Shown here in pieces: positions 11,838 through 27,000 of a stretch of 64,000 nt of DNA. Origin of the DNA: Enoplolaimus lenunculus (Eukaryota > Nematoda > Enoplea > Enoplida > Thoracostomopsidae); contig JASANG010001002.1 in the NCBI GenBank assembly GCA_030248215.1, forward strand, positions 43,633 to 107,632. The letters run 5' to 3'. The translations under genes were made by a program, and so were the position numbers. The notes under the pieces were generated by a model. The model did no database searches. It worked only from the letters and a program-made list of their open reading frames with translations, and was not told the origin of the DNA. Positions within the stretch are counted from its first letter, which is position 1, and each line of letters begins with the position of its first letter.

Positions 11838-14800
11838 ATGAGTGACGCAACTCCGTCTCCGAAGCCAGGATCAAAGGTGCGTTCGTGGTTTTTCACAAAT
11901 TGTTTTATTGGTTTGTGCGCCCATGTTAACTGTAAGGACCTGTCTATTAAGCTTAAGCCTAAGCCTAAACATAAATCTAATAATACCGATAGGGTTATCA
12001 GTATCTAGGCCTCCTAATCTCCGGGAGCGCACCGAAGTTTTTAGCTCGGGAGGTCATAAATAACCGCATGTAGAAATATTTTTTACCTCTAACAATGTTA
12101 TTCTAGAACCTGTCAAAAGTGGTTCGTTCTTGGCTGTACATAAATTTCGGGACGGGGTATATCCCATCTGTTAGCTCGACATTGCTAGGAAGAGACTTAA
12201 AATGTCAAGGATTGGGGCTGTGCTCCTTTTCGCTAAGAGCCCGAAAACACGTCATGAGGGAGGTAAAACTGAATGTTTAATGTTGAACATGACATTACGT
12301 AAAGCCTAACTTTATGCGATTGTGTTGTGGACCTTTTTACCCATGGCCAAGATACGCTATTTAACGTGTCTTACGAGTTTATAGACTGACCAGCATATAT
12401 TTTGTGTGACGTATTTGCTAAATAATCGTTTTGCAATTTATGTGATATTTTTGTGTTTTAGCTTGACGCTTTGCCGAAAGAGAAATTGTTAGAGTTTCTA
12501 AAGAAGCAACAGCAAGCATTGCAAAAGTCGAAAGAACAGATTCAAGGTATTTTTGTACATCAAAATGGTTTTAAGAATTAATTGGGTTTGGATTTCAATT
12601 TATCAACGTCCACGCGACGAAACGGGAAGCATGGTTGAATAGCGTTAGTGCAGGATTAATATAATAAAATATGTGTGCATTGGAGTTCAGTTCAAAAGTT
12701 AACAGCGTTGGCTGCTTATCAGGGTCCCAACAGGAACTTAATTTTGCAGGAACAGGAACAGGAATCGGAATTGACTTTTTTGCAGGAACCGGAACAGGAA
12801 CAGGAAACGCAATTTAAATAATTTTTCTTACCGAATTACTGTCGGACGTTGTAGAAAAAAGTCCAAAAAACGGCCTAAATGAATTTTCAGCTGTTTTATC
12901 ATCACGTTAACTTTTGTGAAAACACAACAGAAAAAGCGAATTAACAAAATTGAAGTAATTGTAAAAACACTCATGTCGAAATAACAATTTTTTAAAGACA
13001 AAGTTTCCAATGTTTAAACGATTAGGCATGATTTGCGGCAAAACCGTAAAAATTCCGGTTCCTGCATCGTTCATTGGAGGAACAGAAACAGGAACTGAAT
13101 TTTTGCAGGAATTTCGGCCGGAACAGGAATTCCGGTTGAACCATGCTGCTTATATATTTTAGTGAAGAATTTATTTTAAAGTTTTACTAAATTTTCGTAC
13201 CTTCATTGTGGGTGGGCGTTTTTCTGTTGATCTTTTGGTGACTATATTCTGATTGAATGAGAGAAAAGTTAATAAAATTGATTATAATGCGATTATTATA
13301 CATTTTGTACTGTCAGCTGCTATAAAATGCGCTAATGTATAAAATAGGTCTCGAATAAAGCGGTAGGCTTGAGCGTTTGCGTTGACTGACCCGTGGATTA
13401 AATCTAGGCTTAGATGGCGTTCAGATTTTGTTTGAACCTGAGTTCTATTATGGACGGGCTATAAAATGTGACGTGCTTAATTTCAGAGCTGCAAGACAAA
13501 GTCAAAAGCTTCGAAGATTTTAATGATTATGTTAGTGTTCATTTTTCTGCTATATTTGGGTCGTGGTGCTTGTATACTAAGTACTTTTTGGAATGTTTGT
13601 GCTTCCTGCTTGTTGTGTTTTTCAAACTTTGAAATTTAAAACTTGTATCACAAACGTTAATATTTAGTATTCGGCACTTTTATAAAATGTCCTGAAGAAG
13701 CACGCGTACCGCCGTAAGAAGGTGTAACTTGTAGAAGACGCGTCTTTGGGAGTTATTTATTGAATCGTTTAATGGGTTTTATTTTCAGTTAGAAACAATT
13801 GAGCACCCAAATAACTGATTAAACTCGCTGTCTGATTAAACGGTTTGTTAATTTCAGACTCCTGATCATTCTAACGCAGAACAACAGGTGTCAGTGTTGC
13901 AAGAAGAATGCGATCAGTTGCGTCGATCACTGGAAAGCCACAGCGCTACGTCGAACGCTGAAATAAATGTAAGTAACTGGCTTCTCCACAGCGGGGGGCC
14001 CCCAGCACTTTTCGAAATTTTCATTTTCCCCCCGGCGAAAATTTTGCCGCCCCCAGGAAAGGCCCCCCGGCGATTTTTCGGCAGCCTCCATCAAAATGCC
14101 CCCCCCAGCAAATTTTTTTGCTGGGGGGCCCCCAGGACTTTTCTAGTTCAAAAATTTTCAATGTTAAAACGTAAAGACCTGGGCTTCTTTTGAGGCGGAC
14201 ATTCGGCAAAATATGATTTTATATTACGCTGAGTACTCATAATTTTTAATAGCGTTACAAATACCCGTAGTAACTAATACAATTCAATAATGAACTGAAA
14301 AAGCACAATTATATAAAGACCGTTTCAGGGCATACAGCATTCGAAAGTACCTTGCAGCAGCAAGTTCAACCCGCCTGAGCCTTATGATAAATTGAAGCTG
14401 TGACTAATATACAAAATATATATTAATCACAGTTTCAATTATAGATTATCTATATTTTATATAATTGTGCTTCTTTCAACTTCTGGTCAAGTTGTCAGTA
14501 TATACGTAATATTAGTTAAAATTATTGTTATTAGCGTTTGCGAGAAATTTTAGTCATGTTGAGCGATGAGTAATCTTACGTTGAGTTGGAAACACGGTCT
14601 AGAATGAAAAAATGGTCCAAAAAGTCGGTTTGCAAAATTTTAAGCCTGCCCCCCAGGACCCCCAGATCATCTGGGGCCCCCCAGAAAAGCAAAATCAGCT
14701 GCCCCCCAGGAAACTCCTGGGGGGCCCCCAGGAAACGCCCCCCGGCGGAAATTTTCAAGCTGTGGAGAAGCCAGAGTAATATCGAATTTTTGAAGCGGCA

Positions 14801-17800
14801 AGATTTTATGTTCTAAAGTTGGGACGCCCACGATACGAATTTTTTGGAGTACCATCTTTGTAAACAAAAGATAGGTCAATTTAATTATCGAGGACGGATT
14901 AGAATGGCCCCGGCCCTGAGGTCGGTGCCCGGCTCTGTGACAGCTCTAAAAGAGATATAACAGTTTTCATAACCAGACACAACTGATATTCGCACAGAAA
15001 TGAAATTGGTACCATTCCAACTGACTGTTATGTGCACAAAGTATCGGCATGACTCGACAATTTTTCACAGTGCCCATGCCGATACCCACGAAAAGTGCCG
15101 ATTGTTACCGATGCCGATAAATGGGCACATGCCTATAAATATTGCAATCATTTTGACTATTACGACATATTCGAGAAAGCGGTGACGTTATTCATGGCTT
15201 ACGTGTCCCGATATAAATATTGAACTCATGTAACATAACTTGATTGAGTCATTGTTTTGGACACAAATGTCTGTTCGTTATCAGTAAAGGGCATGATGAC
15301 ACATACGTTGAAAATTCTAGTCCTAAGTTGCACTAAACCTTGTTGTTCAAGCGCCCAATCTTGTAATCCATATCCTACATCGTTTAGCATACGTTGTATC
15401 AATAATATTTTCGCATATCTGTTCTGTGCAACAGCGAGCGAAAGCCTAAAAATACTGAATGTTTGTATAGAAATTACGGCAAGAAGTTGACGAATTATCA
15501 CAAGCCCGAGATGCCGCAGTTGAATCGTTAAAATTAGCTGAGAAGGCAAAAAACGGTAATAGCGACAAGCTGAAAGCGGACTATGAACAGCTGGAAAAGC
15601 AAATTTCAAATCTGACTGGATTGCTTGCGAGTTCTGAAGCCAACGTGCAGGTACAAATTTTCGGTGTAGTATTTGCCAAACTGGTATACTGCAAGATTTA
15701 AAAGTGGAATGTTGTAAGTTCTGAGTAGCGATGTGTTAGATTATGGTCATTTTGTAATAGCAGTAATTGTTTTAAACTGAAAGGCGATTAATATGTCACA
15801 TCTCTCCAGCTCAGCAAAATCGTATAAAATACAAATTGAAAAAGCTATTTTTGTGAACGTCGACTTAATCACATTTCTGAAAATTTTATTTCAGAAATTA
15901 AAATGCGACAAGGACGAATTGCTTGCGGCCAAGACTTCGCTAGCCGAACGTTGCTCAAGTTTGGAATCTCAACTGCGAGCAATTGAGTCCGAGTCAACCG
16001 AGGTTGAGCAGTCACTAGCAAACGTTCGAACGAAGCTGATGGAAGCGGAAGCGGAAATTGCTAATTTGTCAGAGGACAATGACCAGATGCAGCGTGATTT
16101 TCACGCCCGCGCGAAGTCACTTAAGGACGCGCTGGTGGCGAAGGATTCGACAGTGAGTTTTTTCGAGATAATTTATGCCAGATATTTTTAGAGTTTTTAG
16201 TGTTCGGGCAGCCAGTTTGCAGATATTTCAGTCTCACAGTTATGTTCCGCGTAATTTGTACTTGAGTTTTATGGGTTGGTCATTTTAAAAGATATTTACA
16301 CTTTTGCAGAACTTTTTTGCGTATTTTCAGAACGGTAAATCCGATTGGCTTCTAAATCAATTTTTTCTTTTTGTAAAATTGAAGGGGTTTGCTCTATGAA
16401 CTCATAAGCTTTAAAACTTTACCACGTATTTCTGAAACAATGCCCTATATCAACTGTTACCGTCTGTCGAACAAGCCGAAGTCTCCGCCTAAAACGAAGC
16501 CTGAACGGAAACATAAACACAAACCTATGCTTAAAGGATGCAATCGGAATTTTATTTCGTTTTTTTAGAATTTTGATTCTAACACCCTGTTAACTATCTG
16601 ATTCTGATTGCAGGTATTATCGGAATCGTAATCGTATATTTTCGTTTCTGGCATTTCTTTTTCTCAGCGCGAATTTGTTGTATACGTAATATGTACGCTA
16701 AAAGATATTGGCCTAGTGTTTACGAATAACATATAATTAGACTCGGTATGTAAAACATATGTGCTTTGAAAATTCAGTTGCGTTTTAAACTCGACTATAC
16801 CCTGGACTCCAAGTTTTCCAAGTGGCTGTGTCTGCCAGTGTGCATGTCCGTACAATCAAGAGTGCATGAAACAAGGGTATGCAAACTCTTGGGGTTTTGC
16901 ATGGTACAAAATGTACCAGCCGGCGTAGCGTTTTTAACCGATCCCCTTGCTTTAAAGGGGGTCGTTGTCATATGCAACAACCCTGATTTAAACAAGCGGA
17001 GCAAGTATCATTGTTCGCACAGGTTGCACTCCATCTAAATAAAAAAGGGGGTACCAAAAAGGCAACGCGTGCCGCGTACATTGTATTTTACACAACACAA
17101 AATGTACCCAGTTGCGTACTCTTTTTGAAGTATGTATCATCCACTGTTGGTACAATTAATATTGTCTGAAACAATAATAATACGGCTGTTTCTAGAACTG
17201 GTTTACTTGTATTACATAAATTTAAGATTAAAGCAATGTCAGACGAGATGGAACGCCAACGCGGTGAACTTGAGCGTGCGCAAGGCGAAACTGCAAACCA
17301 AGTTGCCGAGCACGAAAACGAATGGAGCCGACATCGTGTAGACTTACAGAAATTGAAAGCTGAACTGTCTGCACGTGACGGGGAAATTGTTAAACTGCAA
17401 AACGCATTGGAGTCAGCTCAGCAAGATATGGGTAAACGAGAGGCGGGTGGTGATGAATATGACCGTATAAAAGATGAGCTGCAGCAGTGTACAGAAAAGC
17501 AACAAAAGGCAGAAAATGACAGCCGTAGTAAGCAAGTGCAAATCGACGGGTTAAAACAAGAGTTGACGCGTGTCCAACAGGAGTTGGCTAGGAGTGAAAG
17601 TGCAGCTGGAGAAGCGAACGAGAAACTAATTGACTTGACTTCGAAGCTGGAATATTATGAGACCGTTTTAGCTGAGAAACAAGCGGCGACAGACGATGAA
17701 ACGGTTTCGATGAAGAAGGAGTATATGGATCAAATGACAGAGTTAGCACTGTTGAAAGCAGACTACAAAATTCTAGAGGAAAATGCAAAAGTGAATGAAA

Positions 17801-20800
17801 AAGCCAAGGATGAGTTACAGCGAAAGTTGGACGACGTCCAGAAAAAGCTGTTAGAAATGGAAAAAGCAACAACAGACAGTGAAGAGACGGATAGAAATCG
17901 AATTCAACAGTTGGAGCGTGACTGTGTCGAGAAGCAAGAAAGTATTGATAACTTGATGGAGGAAATAGGCAAGCTGGAAACGGTGAGGGATAGCTATGAT
18001 TTTGAGTGGAAAAAGCTTCAAAATGAATTTGATAGTTTGAAGGCTAAATTGGAAGAGTATGTTAAGCTGACGGAGGATAAAGACAAACAGATCGAAAAAT
18101 ATCGCCAACAGATTTTATCTGATCAGGTAGGTCGACCTGGCGAAAATTTGAGCACGGGAAATTCAACCAGCGAGGAAGTGAGCCGCTTGAAAGAATCACT
18201 GGCGGTGCTGGAAGCCGAAAAACTCGAATACGAAGCGACAACAAGCGAGCTCAGGGATAAGTTTGAAGCTCAACTTGAGCGAAGTGACTCACTTCACGTG
18301 GAGAGAGATCAGTTGCTCAAGCAAGTCGCCGAGCTGCAGACCAAAATTCACGCCGAGCACGAGCTATTTTTAGCTGAAATTGAGTCGTTGAAGACAGCTT
18401 CCGAACAATCTCGGGTTGAGTTAAACTCCGCAATTGAGTCGCGTGATGCTCAGATTCATGCGCTGAACCGTGATGTTGAACTCAAACGCGATGAAATTGC
18501 TCGATTGAACACCGAGTTTGAGCGACTGTCTCAGGCAGCTGCCTCGTCTCCAAATGCTATCTCCACAGCGGCAGAAAAATCAGTCATCCGTGGGTTGGAT
18601 GGAGACGTCCAAGATTGTTTGGCAAGTCTGACGGAAGACAATGATCAGTTGGAATTTGAGTTAAGATCGACGCAAAATCGACTGGTTCAGTTGAGGAGTG
18701 ACAACCAGTTGTGTCGGACTGAAAACACTGAGTTGAAACAACGATTGCTTGCGTTGGAAACGGATAATAGCGGGTTGGAGTCGAAATTGAGCGATGCGAG
18801 AGCTGCCTATGCGAATAAGGTAGAAACTAACACATCCGTACGATATGATGTATGTCTGGATATTGGTTTTTTGCATTAGCAGATTCGTTTTCTTATACGC
18901 GTATAGCACCGATTATCAGTTAGTTAGCGATAGGTTCTTAAACTAAGGCGTTTCTGCAATTGCAGACTTTATAAATTGGTGCAAAGTAGGACAAATCAAA
19001 AACGATAAATGGGCGCCGGAAAACCACACAATTTTTCGATATAACAAATAAGTTGCGAACCGATCTTGAATTTTTAATAAATCTTGGTTAAAGTAAAATA
19101 TTTTCGACAGGTTTTAGTGTAAAAGTTATTAGTTTAGTTAGGCTTTCGTTGACACTTGTGCTCATGTATCCAGTACTTTTCTTTCTGAATATATATTTCT
19201 TTATCTATGTTTTCAGATGACGCAATTACAATCAGATATCAGTCGCCTTACAACCTCGCTTACCGCACTCGAATCTGAACGAGATTCCCTGCTTGATTCT
19301 ACGTCAGTCCTTGACCGGAAAAACGAAGAGCTGCGTGACCAGCTGTTAACCCTAGAAGCGGAACGCAACGCGGCACAAAATGATTTGAACGATCGAACTG
19401 CGAATGACGGAAGCCGTATGTCAGAAACAATGGCTGAGCTCGAATCGCTACGTGACCAGCTCGCTGAGTCACGGAGCGAGTACGAGGACGTAGTGGAGAA
19501 GGTAGGTGTAGGACTGCAAATGAAGGCACGATGAGATCTTGGTGGTCTCGGAAAGTTTCGGTTTTGAGCTGAGATCTCGGAAGGTTTTCAGATGAGAAGA
19601 AAACTTCGAAACCAGTTGACGAACTATAAGTTTGAAAAACGATTTTCATGTATATTAAGAGTTGTTTTTAATAAAATTGTTATGAATTTCACCAAATTGG
19701 GCTTTTGGCGAACGCTAAAAATCGCTTTCGCTGAACGGCTTAAAAATAATAATACATAGCGCGGCTTTTAGACTTTGTTTTGGATCACCTGGTATCGGTT
19801 TCGACTTTAGTCTCTCTTAGGTGTTAGCGGACGCCGTCCATTTCTACCCTATGGATGGAATATCAACGTCAACGATTAATGCAATATTAATGGAATATGT
19901 ATTTCCATTTCAGTACGAATGTTCACTTGCGAGTTTTCCTGTAGATTAGTTATTTGTGAAAGTCAAGGTTTTTGTTTGGTTTTAGATGAAATTAGCTCAA
20001 GAAACAGTCAGTACGTTGCAAAAAACAGATGCCGACAACAAATCTGTGATACTCGAACTTAAGACGGCGAACGATATGATGGTTAATGCGAAACAATCGT
20101 ATGAAAACGAAGTGGTAGCTTTAAAGGTAAAACCATATTCGCTCGTGCGAGTTATTGCAACGAGAACTCACAGCTGCAATTTGCAGATGCAGTGTTTTGC
20201 ATCTAAAGCTTGCGCTGCAATTTGCAGATGCATTGCTTTGCATCTCAAGCTTGCCGCTGCAACTGGCACGTGCAAATTCTTGCTGCAAAGCTTTAAACGT
20301 GTAACTTGCAGCTACGAGTTCTCGCTGTAAGAACTTAGACGTTTAAATGGACGCCAAGAGTAGCTATGTAACCCACGGTAAAGTTTTATTCAGACGTTTG
20401 AGGTTTTGCAGTTGCCACTGGTAGCTAAAGTTTCTATTTCATAGCGCCGCTACAAAATTTTAGATACAAGTACGCAAATGTACTATTGCTGCGGCAGTGG
20501 TTACATTTATATGAGCTTATACATCAAAATTGCCCGAAATGTTCTGTGTGTATGTCTTCCTGCATTAACACGTTGATGGCCGTTGCAAGAGAGTAGTTTG
20601 AATAAATAATTATTTTATTACTGTTTTTCATTTCAAGCAAGAAAAAGAGAAAATTGATCAGTCGTTGACCTCCATGACTGAAGAAAATCAACAACTGCGT
20701 GCCCAAATGGAATCTCTTCAATCTGAATATGACTCGATATCGGAGCGATTAGCTAACGAATCTGGAGACACCGAAGCAGTAAAACAGCAGCTGCAAGTGG

Positions 20801-21016
20801 TGAGTTTTGGCTTGTTCGTTTGGTTTTGATTTACACGGGTGATTGTGGTTTAGTAATTCTGTGTAGTTGATAAGAAGGTGTCGTATGATCGGCGTTCGCT
20901 AGACTGCCGCAAATTCAAAATATGGCAGCATTTTTGTTATAAGATCAGGTGTAATGGAACATTGTTAAACCACAAATATGCGATTGCATTTACTGAATTT
21001 ACTTCGTAAGCGACAA

Positions 21017-21073
<57 letters not shown>

Positions 21074-24000
21074 GCAGACTGTGGATAAAGTGACTGAGCT
21101 CGAGTCCAAGCTACAGTGCGAAACTCTAGCTAAGAACGAACTGCAGAAAAAAATTGAAGAGAAGGAAACGGGAAATACCGAGGTTAGTTTTGAAATTTAA
21201 ATTATTGTGCTACTTCGCTGAACCTAGTGGAGACACGGAAGCGTAAGCAGAATTTAGCATTGGGAATAAGATTAATATTTAATATTGTGAACGTGAGAGT
21301 GTGTTAATACCGTTACTTGGGAGATTTTTAATCGATGACAAAAAACAATTGAAAACTATCACAAAGATTTGCGGAGTGTAATAAAGCTTGGGACGACAAC
21401 GGCCAACAGTATGGTAGTAGAGTGAAAATGTTGTTAGGTCGATTTTAACTATATTGTTAAGTACCGTGTGCTTTTTCAGAAAGCACCTCCGAATCTACTT
21501 AGCCTAGAAATGGCAGACTGTGAGCGAAGTCTAAGTCAAATGCAAGTGAAACTGGTCGAGAAAGACGGCGAGATTGCGCAGTTTCGGGATATTATTGCTT
21601 CGAAAGATAACGAACGAGAATCGCTGTTGAAACAAATTGGTTAGTTTTGACACACAGTTTTAGTTTAATGCGATATTTTTGGTAAATTTACTGTGATGTC
21701 CATGTTGCAAACGGAATTCCGATTCCGGTTATAATTCCGATTGGACACAAGTTCCAAGTAAGCGGCTACATTACATATGAACTGGTTGTTCCGATTCCGA
21801 CATAACCCAGTTTCATTTTGGTTCCTGGTGATGCCATTATTTTCTTCAAATCAAACAATTTAGTACCTTTTTATATTTTCAATAAAACTTTTTAGTTATT
21901 TTGAATTATAAGTTTGTTTTTCTAGTAGAGCGAACCGTCAAATTTTTCACAATAACTTGCGTATATCAGGTGTCTTTTCGATTGAAGCATATTCTTGCTC
22001 CGACTCTCCGCTTACAGTGTTTGGAAAGACTTTCGTCTAAGGTAACCGTTGTTTCAGAAAGTGCAAAGCAAAAATCCGGCAAATCTGAAGAGCATATCAA
22101 TAAATTAAAGCTTATGGTTGTAAAAACGCGAAAAGATCTGACTGATGCCAGAGCGGAAGTAAGTAGTTCCTTCGTCTTAACATTGGACTATTTTAGTAGA
22201 AAGTTATTCTGAGCAAAATTGACGTAACTCTTATAGTAGTAAAACTGAAATGTTCAATGTTTAATTTCGTATCGTTCCAGTTTTTTTGTGTGTTTATAAC
22301 TTTGTTTTATTTTTATCTTTTGAGTTTTGGTTGCGTTTGTCCTAAGTTAAACATTTAGGGTCATCGTTATTATGGCAACGTTGTTTTAGTGCGATTCTAA
22401 GGCAACAGCAATACAAGAGCTTGAACGCAAACTGCAAACGTCAACTGAAGAGATAGATTCCGTAAAAGTAATATTTTGTAATTTTTGAACTGGCGATTGG
22501 TTTTTGATAATATATTTTGACAATTAACTCAAATTTTATTACTGGCGATTAGAATTACGTCTGAGCGTTGTATTGGAATGGGAATCAAATAGATATTAAT
22601 TTTAAATAAAATTCTATCCAGGTCACGTTTTTCGCTCTCAATGTAGCATGAAATCATGTAACATCCAGAACAAGTAGGTGTGAACTCTGTATTATCCTAA
22701 CGCATACGACCAGGACTCCATTGAGCTGATCCATTGCTTGTAAAACAAGTCAAATTGTTTAAATCACCAGCCCTTTCTAGTTTTTAGAAAAGCCTATTTT
22801 AGCTTGAACTCGCAAAAGTTGTCGCCGCAAGTGAAGCAACATCGCATCGTTTAGCGGCGACGCTTAGTTCAAAAGACTCAACGCTGCTCAGTGTTGAGTC
22901 ACAAGTTGCCGAATACAAAGCGCAACTAGATGCATTACAACAGCAATTGTCTGCAGTACAAGACGAATTTGCAGCGTACAAGCAAAAAGTGCAATCACTA
23001 CGTAAACATGATCAAAAACAGAATGCTAATGGCATAGTTGCGGATGCCTGGGCAGATGAAAGGTAAGTTGACTGTCCAAAATTTAAGCGAACCAAGCGTG
23101 GATTTATGGGGAATTCTGGAATCAATCCTCTTTCACCAGACCCTACCTAAATTCCGTTTTGCAATATAATGGAAAGCAGTAATAGCGTCTGTTTTTTTTA
23201 TGTCGTTGCTGGCGTTGTTTTGTTCACACTTCTTCCTATTTTGAGTAAATTGCCTCAAAATATGACATGGATTCGCTGTTCGCTCGCGTCGTTCGCTAAA
23301 CGTAACTGTACATACAATAGCGCTGAGCATTATATAATGGGCCAATGTTACTTTAAGGGTGTCCTGGTTTTTGGTGGATCCATAAAAGAGTAAGTCTAGA
23401 TTCTTGATAGCATTTTTTGCTTAGGCTTACGAACACATTTTTGCAACGCTTTGGCTTAGAATTACTATTACGCTTAATCTCTTGTTACGCCCTTTAAAGT
23501 AACATTGGCCATATAATGCATGATTATGCAACCTCTGCTTGTACCGCGATATATAGATATCTAGACAAAAATATCCAGCCTTGGATCGTATCACCGGAAA
23601 ATTCAAAATCCGCCACTGAAACTAATTTTATAACGGGCCCCTATTCAAATCATTTTTCATTTGCAGGGAACAATTGACAAAATCGTTGAAAGCTGTACAG
23701 TCGAAATTAGACGACACAAAGTGAGATTTTATTTCTGGTTTAGTAGTTTTACTTGTTCAGTAGTTGATGGTGTCGCGCGCTGGCGGCGGCCCCGAAAAAA
23801 TGAAACAAAAGACGCGCGGGCTGTTCGGTAGCGCCCGGCGACCATAGCGTAGCTTTAGTGGTTCTGACTTTGAACAGCTATGTCCGTGTACTGTGTTTGA
23901 ACCAGCATATTTTATTATTTTATATCTAGACCCTCGGGTTCAATTTTTTCAAAAATAAATTTTTTCTAAAAGTAAAATTAAAATAAGCTATGCTTGAGAA

Positions 24001-27000
24001 TATAGTTTAGTTAGAAATATGCAACCGTCTGAGTTCGGGTAACCAAACTGGCATTTCGGTTAATCATTGACTAACAAGCCCGCACAGTTCATTGAGCTCA
24101 ATTATACTTCTACGTTTGTGCTTAGTTGGTGCGAATCGGGCAAGCAAGTAACTTCTGTGGGCATAGAAATTGCGGCCCCTGTTACTTTAAGGGGCGTCCA
24201 GGTTTCTGGTGGGTCTATAAAAGAGTAGGTTTAGATTCTAAATCACATTTTTTGGTTAGGCTTAGGCTTACGAACACAGTTTTGCAAGGCTTAGGCTTAG
24301 GCTGATGAATACGCTTAATCTACTGTTACACCCCTAAAGGTAACATTGGCCGAAATTGCAAACGCACTCTGTTGTAGAAATGTTATTTTTGAGGAAAAAG
24401 TTTATCAATTTTTGCTTTTAGTGTCCTATATAACAGTCTAAAAATTGAGAATGCTTCGCTTCAAGATGATTACGACAGAACAATGCAAAAACTACGAAGT
24501 TTGCAAGAACAAAGTCAAGCACGGGAAAAGACACTGCAAAATGAGTAAGTTTTCATGCATTCTCAGAAAGTAAAACTGGTAAAACCAGTTTGTTAGAAAA
24601 ATTAACTTCTAATTAGGTGATAGTTTTCTAACTTCATTTTGTTTAGTACTTAGGTATTGATGCTTTCCATGGTTTGCTGGACAAGTCAAGCCGATATTAC
24701 TCAACTGAACAGAAATTGATTGCGTTGATTTTATAAGTTTCAAATAGCAATCTTAGATAGAATGTTTAGGTTGAAAAACTTCAAAAGATTTTAATTTGTT
24801 GAAAAACATTTTGTTATAAAAACAAAGCAGCAACTAGATTTGAAAACACTAAGAGATAAATTAAAAAATTAAACGTGTCTATTTTGCACGTTGGTCATGC
24901 GGGAGTGAAGGATTTTGCAACTTCGACGAACTGTTCTTTTGTAGAATTCAACGTCTAAATTTTGATCATGAACAGCAGTCAGTGCAGCAAGCGACTATAA
25001 TCAAGCAATTGACGCAGCAAAATGAAAATTTGCGTAATGATTTTCAGGTTAGTGTAGTACGTTGCATAGCTATGTTAGATAGAATCCTTTCGTGGTACTA
25101 GAATCAGTGTATGATACTGCATTGACTGTGAATTTTCTTATAGCTGTTAATAATTGTTTTGGGTTGCTAAAATATATTGCAGCTGTCTACTGTCATCCGT
25201 AAAAAGTTTCTCCACATATATAATGACTGGATGACTAAAATAGGCTGAGGTTTAAGCTTAGGTTTGGAAAATATGTCGCACTCTGGTGGGGAATTTGTGC
25301 CACCTGTCAAATTAACAGTAGCGTTTGTGGGAAGTAGAGAAATATCAAGTATTTTAGACTCGTATCAAAGATACTCAAACTGGTTACAAAGACGCATTGA
25401 ATTCGTTGCAAGAACGGTTGTCTACAGTCGAAGCAGAGCTGGCACAAACCAAACGTAGGATGCAATCTTCAGTTCCGTGCGAAGAAAATGCTGGTGGGCA
25501 TCAGAATTTAGGTTAGTGGTGGTTAAGGCTAGCAAAAAATAGGCTGTTGAATGAATTGGTATGCGAGCAAGGGAGTACTGGACTGAAGCTTCGCCCAACA
25601 TACGTAGTTCAGTGCTGGAAGTGATGGTAAATTTTGGCCACTGTTTGAAACAACATCTGGTAGAATCGGTTTTTAAAACAGAAATACTATTTCGAGTAAC
25701 TGATTTGCAGTGTGTCCGGGAAAATAGTACAAAATGATTAGAGAATATCTATTGCGGTATTGGCAAATCTGTTGAACGTTACGTGTCAAAGTTTATGTTA
25801 CAGGTTCCCAGTTACAAATTATTACAGGGCAATCGCATGACAATTCGACGCCAAATGCAATTCAAACCAATCATTTGCTTCATGCCAATTCCGCAGCTGT
25901 GCCTCCATTATCCGAGCGACATCCAGGCGTAGGATCAGAAAGTGTCGATACTCCGATTGTACGTTATTGGTTTCCGATCTATTCAATAATTCATACCATG
26001 CAGTCTCCTCATAATGTATCCGAAATCAAGTTTGGTTTAAATTACGTTTAAGTAAACTAAAATTAAACCGAAAATAAAACTTTAAACTTTAGAAACCTAA
26101 TTTGTGAAGTTTTTGAACAAATGTTAGTTTGATTTTTAAACACAATCTCTGTAATAAATTTTTTCAAGTGTAGATCATACGCATGGGTGAAAATATCGGC
26201 AGCACTATGGATCCTCATTAACTACGATGTGTATATTCCATTTTAAAATTCTAAAAACTGCGTTTTATATTGTAACACATTTTACATTTCCAGCTTCAAA
26301 GTCCAACAAGTCCTGTTACTGCAATGATGCGACTGGAAGATTTACTGTCGTCTGATGCAAACGGAATACCGCAATCGGATAAATTAACAAAGACGTCATC
26401 GTCTCAAATGGATGCAACAAAACTTGCTGCGAGTATGACCAAAGCTCAACGTCGTATTGTGCACTTAAATGAGGTATATTTTGTTTTTTTGACCGTCTGT
26501 CTGTTCATGCTAGCTATGTGTTATAAAAAATATACCGTACAGCATAGCTGCAGTGAATTGAAATGAACCGTTCTCATAAAATTATAATCGATAATTGTGG
26601 CTAGCGTTAAGTCTTCGCATTTAAATTGGTGTAATGTAGTATTATATCAGTTTTTAAACGTCGTGTATTATAATTAGAATCGGGATCTTGATCTATTAAA
26701 CAGATACACAGCAAAACCTAGTTAATAATATCAATACAATAATAATAAAAAAAAAACATTTCAGGTGTTGAATGAAAGCGAAGCAAATAATGCTCGTTTA
26801 ACAGAACAAGTTAAACTACTTAAAGAAGAAGTTAGGAGGTAAGCTGTTTAAAAGCTTTCGGTTAATTTTTTACGCAAGCGAAAACGAACTCGGAGCTTAG
26901 TGTGTAATGTAGTATGCTTAGCCGTGTACTTAACGTACATCGCTAAAGAATAATAAATTCGTGCTTAATTATTGCGAAAATTATGCAAAATATGGCTTTT

